In this document: in pieces, positions 28,938-34,383 of the stretch
Layout: each line of letters begins with the position of its first letter
Numbering within the stretch: the first letter of the stretch is position 1
NCBI GenBank assembly: GCA_035623275.1
Contig: DASPTT010000126.1
Span: forward strand, 1-34,383
DNA from: DASPTT01 sp035623275
GTDB lineage: Bacteria; Actinomycetota; Acidimicrobiia; Acidimicrobiales; UBA8190
Direction: 5' to 3'
Length of the DNA stretch: 34,383 nucleotides
The notes under the pieces: generated by a model
Databases searched by the model: none
What the model was told of the DNA's origin: nothing
Seen by the model: only the letters and a program-made list of their open reading frames with translations
Translations under genes and position numbers: made by a program

Positions 28938-30239
28938 GTGCCGGCCCGTCCAGCAGGGGTTCCACGCCGCCGGATGCGGCGGGAGGTCAAGTGGACGCTC
29001 ACCGCCATCGTGGCCATCTTGGTCATCGAGATCTTCGTGCTCCCGCGCCTCGGCGGTGGGCGCAAGTCCCTCCATCTGCTCTCGCACGTCAACTTCGGGG
29101 TGGCGTTCACGGCCCTGGCCATCGAGGCCGCCGCCCTCGTCGCCTTCGCGCAGCTCACCTACCAGGTGCTGCCCATCGGCATCCTGAGCCGACGGCGGAT
29201 CATGCAGATCGACCTCTCCACCCTGTCGTTCAGCCACGTCATGCCGGGCGGCACGGCGTTCGGCGCCGCGCTCATGTACCGGCTGCTCAGCCAGCAGGGC
29301 GTGCGGGCGGCCGACGCGGGCTTCGCCATCGCCATGCAGGGTGTGGGCTCCGCCGTCGTGCTCAACGCCATCTTCTGGCTGGCTCTGGTGGTCTCCCTGT
29401 TCTTCCACGGCTACAACCCCCTGTACGCGGTGGCCGCCGGCCTCGGGATCCTCCTCATGGCCAGCTTCGCGGGCGTGGTGGTCCTGCTCACAAAGGGCCG
29501 GGTGCACGTCATCGACTTCGTGCGCCGCTTCGCGGACCGCCTGCCCTTCGTCGACGGCGAGCGTCTGGCGGTGGGCATCCAGCACTTCGCCGACCGCCTG
29601 CGCGTGTTCGCCGCGCAGCGGACCGTCCTACGCCGGGCCGTCGCCTGGGCCGCGGCCAACTGGCTGCTCGACGCGGCGTGCCTGTGGGTGTTCATCGCCG
29701 CGTTCCACGTCTACGTCTCGCCCATCGACCTGCTGGTCGCCTACGGCCTGGCCAACATCCTGGCGGTCATCCCCATCACGCCGTCGGGCCTCGGCGTCGT
29801 GGAGGCGGTGCTCATCACGACCCTGCACGGCTTCGGCGTCCCGCTGCCCGTCGCCAGCCTCGGCGTGATCGGCTACCGCCTGGTGAACTTCTGGCTCCCC
29901 ATCCCGGTGGGGGGCCTCGCCTACCTGTCGCTGCGCTTCTCGGGCGTGAGCTGGCGCGACCGCCTGCGCGAGGTGCGCAAGGAGGTGTCGGTCGCACCCA
30001 CCGGGATGCCCGTCAAGACGGGCACCGGCGGCGCGACGGGCGCGGACCTGGTCGGCACCGACGCGGACGCGGGCACCCCCGACGAGTCGGGCACGACGGT
30101 CGGCGCGCCGGCCCCCGGTGCCGCCACGAAGACCCCCGAGGGCGTCGAGCCGCCGGCGGCGGACGCGGGGCCGTTGGCGCACAGCCGGCCCCGACGGCAC
30201 CTCGGCCGTCGGTCGACCCCGCCGCCGCTGCACCCGTAG
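28938..30239 (+). CDS. Flippase-like / lysylphosphatidylglycerol-synthase TM-domain protein (UPF0104)
   Basis: Polytopic membrane protein of 433 residues matching the flippase-like domain of MprF and YbhN (PF03706), without an aminoacyl-transferase domain. After a basic N-terminus there are about seven or eight TM helices, with LSTLSFSHVMPGGTAFGAALMYRLL and ANILAVIPITPSGLGVVEAVLITTL, the two conserved glycine/proline stretches of the family. Such proteins are thought to translocate lipids or lipid-linked sugars. The last ~75 residues are a low-complexity Gly/Thr/Pro/Ala tail ending in basic residues. GTG 28938 was chosen for the -10 spacing; ATG 28974 is an alternative. It diverges from the AI-2E-family gene and lies near a mannosyl-carrier synthase, which fits lipid-linked sugar handling. 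Confidence 0.82.
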   Translation: MPARPAGVPRRRMRREVKWTLTAIVAILVIEIFVLPRLGGGRKSLHLLSHVNFGVAFTALAIEAAALVAFAQLTYQVLPIGILSRRRIMQIDLSTLSFSHVMPGGTAFGAALMYRLLSQQGVRAADAGFAIAMQGVGSAVVLNAIFWLALVVSLFFHGYNPLYAVAAGLGILLMASFAGVVVLLTKGRVHVIDFVRRFADRLPFVDGERLAVGIQHFADRLRVFAAQRTVLRRAVAWAAANWLLDAACLWVFIAAFHVYVSPIDLLVAYGLANILAVIPITPSGLGVVEAVLITTLHGFGVPLPVASLGVIGYRLVNFWLPIPVGGLAYLSLRFSGVSWRDRLREVRKEVSVAPTGMPVKTGTGGATGADLVGTDADAGTPDESGTTVGAPAPGAATKTPEGVEPPAADAGPLAHSRPRRHLGRRSTPPPLHP

Positions 30240-30243
30240 GCGG

Positions 30244-30270
30244 CAGGCGCCGGCGCGCTCAGCCGGCCTG
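30244..30270. terminator. Hairpin between convergent flippase-like and ppk genes
   Basis: CAGGC-CCGG (30244-30253, one bulged G) pairs with CCGGCCTG (30263-30270) around a 9-nt loop. It starts 4 nt after one stop codon and extends into the last codons of ppk. Confidence 0.35.
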
Positions 30271-32403
30271 CGCGCCGAAGGGCTCGGGTTCGCGTCGGCG
30301 CCGGGCGCGCTCGCGGGCGAGCTCCTGGAGCCGTCCCTGGACGCTCACACCCTCCTCGCCGCGCACCCGGGTCCACGTGCCGTCGGGACCCAGCGTCCAG
30401 GCGTGCGTGTCGTCACGCAGGTTGAGCTCGAGCACCTCCAGGACCCGCGCCTGGAGCTCGGGGTCCCCCACCGGGAACAGCAGCTCGATACGCCGGTCGA
30501 GGTTCCGCTCCATGAGGTCGGCCGAACCCAGGAGCAGGGTCAGGGGGCGGTCGTGGGTCCCGCCGAAGCGGTAGATGCGCGAGTGCTCGAGGAAGCGCCC
30601 GACGATCGAGCGGACCCGGATCGTCTCCGACAGGCCGGGCACGCCGGGGCGCAGGCAGCACACGCCTCGCACCACGAGGTCGATGGGCACGCCCGCGCCC
30701 GAGGCGCGGTAGAGGGCGTCGATGACGTCGGGGTCGGTCAGGCCGTTCACCTTGATGGCGATCCGCCCCTCGGGACCGGCCGCCCGCTCGCGGTCGATCA
30801 GCTCGATCACCCGCTGGCGCAGGCCGCCGGGGGCGACCACCAGCCGGCGATAGCGCGCGTGGCGGCTGTAGCCGGTGAGGAAATTGAACAGGTCGCCCAC
30901 GTCCGCCCCGAGCAGGGGGTCTGCCGAGAGCAGGCCGAGGTCCTCGTACTGTCGGGCGGTGCGCGGGTTGTAGTTGCCCGTCCCCAGATGGCAGTAGCGG
31001 CGGATCCCGTCCTCCTCCCGTCGCACCACCAGCGCGGCCTTGGAGTGGGTCTTGAGCCCGACGAGCCCGTAGACGACGTGGACGCCCACCTCTTCGAGGG
31101 CTCGGGCCCAGAGGATGTTCGCCTGCTCGTCGAACCGGGCCTTGAGCTCGACCACGGCTGCGACCTGCTTGCCGGACTCGGCCGCCCTGATGAGCGACGC
31201 CACGATCGGGCTGTCGCCCGACGTGCGGTACAGGGTCTGCTTGATGGCCAGCACGTCGGGGTCGTCGGCGGCCTGCGCGATGAACGCCTCCACCGAGGTG
31301 GTGAAGGAGTCGTAGGGATGGTGGACGAGCACGTCGCGCTCGCGCAGCACCGCGAACAGGTCGGCCGGCTCGTTGCCCGCCGTGGCCAGGCGCGGCGGCG
31401 TCATGGGCGCCCATGCCTCCTCGTGGAGGTCGGGGCGGTCGAAGCCGTGCACGGTCCACAGCCCGCCGAGTTCGAGGGGGGCCGCGCTCTCGTAGAGGTC
31501 CTCGGGGCCCAGGTCCAGCTCCCGCAGGAGCATCTCGCGCATGTCGGGCGTCATGTCCGCCGCCACCTCCAGCCGCACGGCGCGGCCGAAACGGCGCCGG
31601 CGCAGCTCCATCTCCACCGCCACGAGGAGGTCGTCGGCCTCGTCCTCCTCCAAGGTGAGATCCGTGTTGCGCGTCACCCGGAAGGGGAAGTGCTCGCCGA
31701 TCACCATGTCGGGGAAGAGGGTGGAGAGGTGTGCGGCGATGATCTGCTCCAGGGCCACGTAGCGCTCGCCGTCGGGCATGACGTGGAAGCGGGACAGCAG
31801 CGGCGGCACCTTCACCCGCGACACGCGCTCCTCGCCGGTGACCGGGTCGCCGACGCGGACGATCAGGTTGAGCGACAGGTTGGAGATGTAGGGGAACGGG
31901 TGGCCCGGGTCGACCGACAACGGGGTGAGCACCGGGAAGATCTCGCGGTGGAACACGTCCACCAGGTACTTCTGGTCGTCCTCGTCGAGCGAGGACCATT
32001 CGGCCAGGCGGATCCCGGCGGCGTCGAGCCCCGGGGTGATGGAGTTGAGGTAGATGTCCGACTGGCGCCGCACCAGCTCGCGCACCCGCTCGCCGATGGC
32101 CTTCAGCGCATCGGCCGGCCGCAGCCCGTCGGCGGAGCGGGCCCGCAACCCGGCGTCCACCTGGTCCTTGAGCCCGGCCACCCGCACCTGGAAGAACTCG
32201 TCGAGCCCTTCGGAGAAGATGGCCAGGAATTTCACCCGCTCGAGGAGGGGGACCCGGTCGTCGTCGGCCAGGTCCAACAGGCGCGATCCGAACTCCAACC
32301 AGGACAATTCCCGGTTGGAGAAGCGCTCGGGCCCACACTCGACCGGGTCGAGCGCGTGGGTGCCCGGGAGGGCGGCGGCGGCGGCACCGGTGGATGCGTC
32401 CAT
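30259..32403 (-). CDS. ppk1: Polyphosphate kinase 1
   Basis: Reversibly polymerises the gamma phosphate of ATP into inorganic polyphosphate; 714 residues, typical of PPK1. The N-terminal domain starts with the signature NRELSWLEF (30-38). The two catalytic PLD-like histidines are H453 (GLKTHSKAALVV), the autophosphorylated residue, and H607 (EHSRIYRFG). TLYRTSGDSPIV and HLGTGNYNPRTARQYEDLGLL are also diagnostic. ATG 32403 starts the protein, and TACCCT lies 9 nt upstream. The gene is divergent from the SEDS gene across a 137-bp region with a large palindrome. No exopolyphosphatase or phosphate-transport genes are visible beside it. Confidence 0.96.
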   Translation of the reverse strand: MDASTGAAAAALPGTHALDPVECGPERFSNRELSWLEFGSRLLDLADDDRVPLLERVKFLAIFSEGLDEFFQVRVAGLKDQVDAGLRARSADGLRPADALKAIGERVRELVRRQSDIYLNSITPGLDAAGIRLAEWSSLDEDDQKYLVDVFHREIFPVLTPLSVDPGHPFPYISNLSLNLIVRVGDPVTGEERVSRVKVPPLLSRFHVMPDGERYVALEQIIAAHLSTLFPDMVIGEHFPFRVTRNTDLTLEEDEADDLLVAVEMELRRRRFGRAVRLEVAADMTPDMREMLLRELDLGPEDLYESAAPLELGGLWTVHGFDRPDLHEEAWAPMTPPRLATAGNEPADLFAVLRERDVLVHHPYDSFTTSVEAFIAQAADDPDVLAIKQTLYRTSGDSPIVASLIRAAESGKQVAAVVELKARFDEQANILWARALEEVGVHVVYGLVGLKTHSKAALVVRREEDGIRRYCHLGTGNYNPRTARQYEDLGLLSADPLLGADVGDLFNFLTGYSRHARYRRLVVAPGGLRQRVIELIDRERAAGPEGRIAIKVNGLTDPDVIDALYRASGAGVPIDLVVRGVCCLRPGVPGLSETIRVRSIVGRFLEHSRIYRFGGTHDRPLTLLLGSADLMERNLDRRIELLFPVGDPELQARVLEVLELNLRDDTHAWTLGPDGTWTRVRGEEGVSVQGRLQELARERARRRREPEPFGAQAG

Positions 32404-32412
32404 GACGGTCCC

Positions 32413-32418
32413 AGGGTA
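32413..32418 (-). promoter_or_regulatory. Candidate -10 box of ppk
   Basis: TACCCT on the minus strand, 9 nt before ATG 32403; no ribosome site is obvious, so the leader would be only a few bases. Confidence 0.4.
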
Positions 32419-32457
32419 CCGCCCGCTCTCGCGTTCGACCGCCCGCCCGGCGCCCGA

Positions 32458-32519
32458 CCCGGGCCGGGCACCGCACCGGGCCTCGGGCCGCCGGCACCGG
32501 CGGCACGGCCCGGCCCGGG
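32458..32519. repeat. Nested 62-nt palindrome between ppk and the SEDS gene
   Basis: Perfect 12-bp inverted repeat CCCGGGCCGGGC (32458-32469) and GCCCGGCCCGGG (32508-32519). The loop between them contains a second dyad, GCCGCCGG-CA-CCGGCGGC (32487-32504). It ends 8 nt before the putative -10 box of the SEDS gene. It could be an operator, a terminator between divergent units, or a mobile palindromic element. Confidence 0.7.
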
Positions 32520-32527
32520 CCAGGCCG

Positions 32528-32533
32528 TAGGCT
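32528..32533 (+). promoter_or_regulatory. Leaderless -10 box of the SEDS gene
   Basis: TAGGCT, ending 7 nt before GTG 32541, with no ribosome site between. Confidence 0.45.
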
Positions 32534-32540
32534 CGCCCTC

Positions 32541-33899
32541 GTGCCAGTGCTCACGCGTGTGCGCCCGCCCGCCCGGGACGCCGCCGCCCACCACCCCCAC
32601 GCGCGCCGGCGCACCGAGCTGGGGCTCCTCGTCCTCGGGGCGCTGATCGTGGTGTGCGCCTACGTCCTCGCCGCCGTGGGCACGACCTCCAAGATCCCGC
32701 CGAACCTCGGCTGGTTCCTGGCCATCGTGCTCGGACTCTCCCTGGCCGCGCACATCGCCAACCGGCTGTACGCGCCCGACGCCAACCCGGTCCTGCTGCC
32801 CATCGCCACCCTGCTCAACGGGCTGGGCTACGTGATGATCGCCCGGATCGACGAGCACCTGGCGCGCCTGCAGGCGGCGTGGACGGCCGTGGGGGTGGCC
32901 GCCTACCTGATCACCCTGCTGGTGATCCGGCGTTCCCGTGACCTCGACCGCTACCGCTACCTGCTGCTGCTGGCCGCGGTGGCGCTCATGCTCGCCCCGC
33001 TGGTCCCCCACGTGGGCCGCAGCATCAACGGGGCCCGCCTGTGGGTCTACATCGGGCCCATCAACGGGCAGCCGGTGGAACTGGCGAAGCTGGCCCTGTG
33101 CATCTTCTTCGCCTCGTACTTCACCGAGCGACGCGAGCTGCTGTCGGTGCCGACGTACCGGATCGGCGACCGGCTCGTGCTCGACCCGCGCCCGCTCGGG
33201 CCCATCCTCGTGGCCTGGGGCTTCGCCATGCTGGTGCTCGGGGCCGAGCGCGACATCGGCTTCGCCCTGCTCATCTTCGTGCTGTTCATCGCCATGCTGT
33301 GGCTGGCCACCGGCCGAGCCCTGTGGCTGGTCCTCGGCGTGGTGCTCTTCGCGGTGGGCGCGCTGATCTCGAGCCGGCTCTTCTCCCAGGTGCACGTGCG
33401 CGTCACGGCCTGGCTGCACCCCTGGAGCCACGCCAGCACCAGCGCGTACCAACTGGTGCACGGCCTCTACGGCCTGGGCTCCGGCGGCATCATCGGGACG
33501 GGGCTCGGCTTCGGGTACCTCGCGTATCCCTTCCCCTACTCCGACTACATCTTCGCGTCGTTCGGCGAGGAGATGGGGCTGCTCGGCACGTCGCTCATCG
33601 TCTTCGCCTTCGTGCTCATGGTGGGCAACGGGCTGCGCATCGCGCAGCAGGCCCGCTCCGAGTTCGCCAAGCTCACCGCCGCGGGTCTCACCCTCATCCT
33701 GGGCCTGCAGGCCTTCTTCATCATGGCGGGCATCGTCCGGCTCCTCCCGCTCACCGGCATCACGCTGCCGTTCATGGCCTACGGCGGCTCGTCGCTGATC
33801 GCCAACTACATCCTCATCGCGCTCCTCATGCGCATCTCGGACGAGGGAGGGCGCCCCGAGGTGGCCAGCCAGGCCACCGCCCAGCAGGTGGCGGCCTAA
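32541..33899 (+). CDS. SEDS-family protein (RodA/FtsW-like) with altered catalytic loop
   Basis: Polytopic membrane protein of 452 residues in the SEDS family, whose active members polymerise lipid II with a partner class B PBP. About ten TM helices; the order and motifs resemble actinobacterial RodA: LPIATLLNGLGYVMIARID, GARLWVYIGPINGQPVELAKLALCIFF, SDYIFASFGEEMGLLG, and PLTGITLPFMAYGGSSLIANYILIALLMRIS near the end. In the large extracellular loop, the segment normally reading NPWxDPxGxGYQ is HPWSHASTSAYQ (293-304), so the conserved catalytic Asp is His297. The gene has no PBP partner beside it. GTG 32541 is 7 nt after TAGGCT. It may be an inactive or repurposed paralogue, and naming it rodA would overstate the case. 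Confidence 0.85.
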   Translation: MPVLTRVRPPARDAAAHHPHARRRTELGLLVLGALIVVCAYVLAAVGTTSKIPPNLGWFLAIVLGLSLAAHIANRLYAPDANPVLLPIATLLNGLGYVMIARIDEHLARLQAAWTAVGVAAYLITLLVIRRSRDLDRYRYLLLLAAVALMLAPLVPHVGRSINGARLWVYIGPINGQPVELAKLALCIFFASYFTERRELLSVPTYRIGDRLVLDPRPLGPILVAWGFAMLVLGAERDIGFALLIFVLFIAMLWLATGRALWLVLGVVLFAVGALISSRLFSQVHVRVTAWLHPWSHASTSAYQLVHGLYGLGSGGIIGTGLGFGYLAYPFPYSDYIFASFGEEMGLLGTSLIVFAFVLMVGNGLRIAQQARSEFAKLTAAGLTLILGLQAFFIMAGIVRLLPLTGITLPFMAYGGSSLIANYILIALLMRISDEGGRPEVASQATAQQVAA

Positions 33900-34383
33900 C
33901 GCCCCTCCGGTGTCGCCGGCGCCCCGGTGTGGTTGTCGAAGGCGGAGCCGGCCACCAGCAACGGCGTGGGCAGGCGCTGGCGCAGCACCAGCGCCAGTGC
34001 GTCGCTCGGCCGGCACGACACCACCTGGCGGCCCCGAGGCCCCGTGGTGTCGAGCTCGGCCAGGAACAAGCGCCCCTGGCGGCCGGTGATGCGCGCGGCC
34101 TCCACGCTCACGCCGTGGCGCTCGAGGAGCTCGGCCAGGAGCACGTGGGTGAGGGGTCTCGGCGTGGCCACGTCGCGCAGCCCGTAGGCGATGGCGTTGC
34201 CCTCGGCCAGCCCCACCGGGATGCACAGCTGGCGCCAGGGCGCGGCGGACTCTTGGAGCACGACCTCGGGGTTGGCCGCCGGGAGCTCCATACGGACGTC
34301 GACGACCGTGGCCAGGTGCCAGGTCTCGGTGTCCGGCGCCGCCTGCTCGCCCGGTGCCGCCTGCTCGCCCGGTGCCGCCTGCT
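33896..34383 (-). CDS. Bifunctional-nuclease-domain (DUF151) protein, start beyond window
   Basis: The frame is open to the right edge, so the N-terminus is missing; at least 161 residues are present. The BFN/DUF151 domain begins at WHLATVVDVRMELP and continues with VVLQESAAPWRQLCIPVGLAEGNAIAYGL, TPRPLTHVLLAELLERHGVSVEAARIT, LFLAELDT and VSCRPSDALALVLRQRLPTPLLV, all standard family positions. Bacterial members have reported nuclease activity, but their function in actinobacteria is poorly defined. ATG 34291 is unlikely as start because conserved residues precede it. Before the domain is a (QAAPGE) repeat. The stop overlaps the SEDS stop on the opposite strand (33896-33899). Confidence 0.78.
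   Translation of the reverse strand, partial: QAAPGEQAAPGEQAAPDTETWHLATVVDVRMELPAANPEVVLQESAAPWRQLCIPVGLAEGNAIAYGLRDVATPRPLTHVLLAELLERHGVSVEAARITGRQGRLFLAELDTTGPRGRQVVSCRPSDALALVLRQRLPTPLLVAGSAFDNHTGAPATPEGR
34338..34383 (-). repeat. 18-nt tandem repeat encoding QAAPGE at the window edge
   Basis: GCCGCCTGCTCGCCCGGT occurs at 34338-34355 and 34356-34373 on the + strand and starts a third time at 34374; the array runs off the window. It encodes a six-residue repeat in the N-terminal part of the DUF151 protein. Confidence 0.75.

Noticed and set aside
1..34383. tRNA, rRNA, CRISPR arrays, insertion sequences, prophage or riboswitches.
   Set aside because: No T-loop-bearing cloverleaf, no spaced repeat array, no transposase or integrase, and no recognisable aptamer core was seen on either strand.

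Overview
The window is chromosomal DNA from a very GC-rich actinobacterium. Three things point there: a mycothiol synthase (mycothiol is an actinobacterial thiol), menaquinone genes, and many genes whose only upstream signal is a TANNNT-like -10 box 6-8 nt before the start codon, which implies leaderless mRNAs. Gene content and order suggest an uncultured member of the Acidimicrobiia, but this is inference. Coding density is high, most genes are housekeeping, and I see no prophage, insertion sequence, CRISPR array, tRNA or rRNA.

Left end (1-2764, + strand): a family-4 glycosyltransferase that may be the edge of a surface-polysaccharide locus, then a LuxR-type regulator carrying a degenerate GGDEF-like domain and a receiver-like domain without its phospho-acceptor. 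From 2801 to 5746 on the minus strand lies the tightly overlapping operon hisI-trpE-ygfZ. A large MMPL/RND transporter (5903-8449, +) diverges from it. From 14262 down to 8589 runs the histidine operon hisD-hisC-hisB-hisH-hisA-hisF followed by an unusual N-terminally extended GroES-like gene. hisG and hisE are not in the window.

Middle (14329-23483): a small helical protein, nth (endonuclease III) divergent from mshD, a VIT1-type iron/manganese transporter, a small membrane protein, a MaoC-type hydratase, a membrane-anchored exported protein, and an ACAD10/11-like acyl-CoA dehydrogenase divergent from a tandem-MerR regulator. The regulator gene is followed by menG and menF, for the last and first committed steps of menaquinone synthesis.

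Right part (23489-34383): a minus-strand run of an AI-2E-family membrane protein, a polyprenyl-phosphate-mannose-synthase-like GT2, an OmpR-type response regulator, its histidine kinase and an alpha/beta hydrolase. Diverging from this run is a flippase-like (UPF0104/LPG-synthase TM) protein. Then come polyphosphate kinase (minus) and a divergent SEDS (RodA/FtsW-like) protein in which the conserved catalytic aspartate is histidine; a large nested palindrome lies between them. The window ends inside a bifunctional-nuclease-domain gene.

The observations most worth a second look are the SEDS protein with the substituted catalytic residue, the doubly degenerate GGDEF/receiver LuxR regulator, the tandem-MerR protein with a 20-bp-spaced direct repeat in its divergent promoter region, the nested palindrome before the SEDS gene, and the window-wide leaderless promoter pattern.
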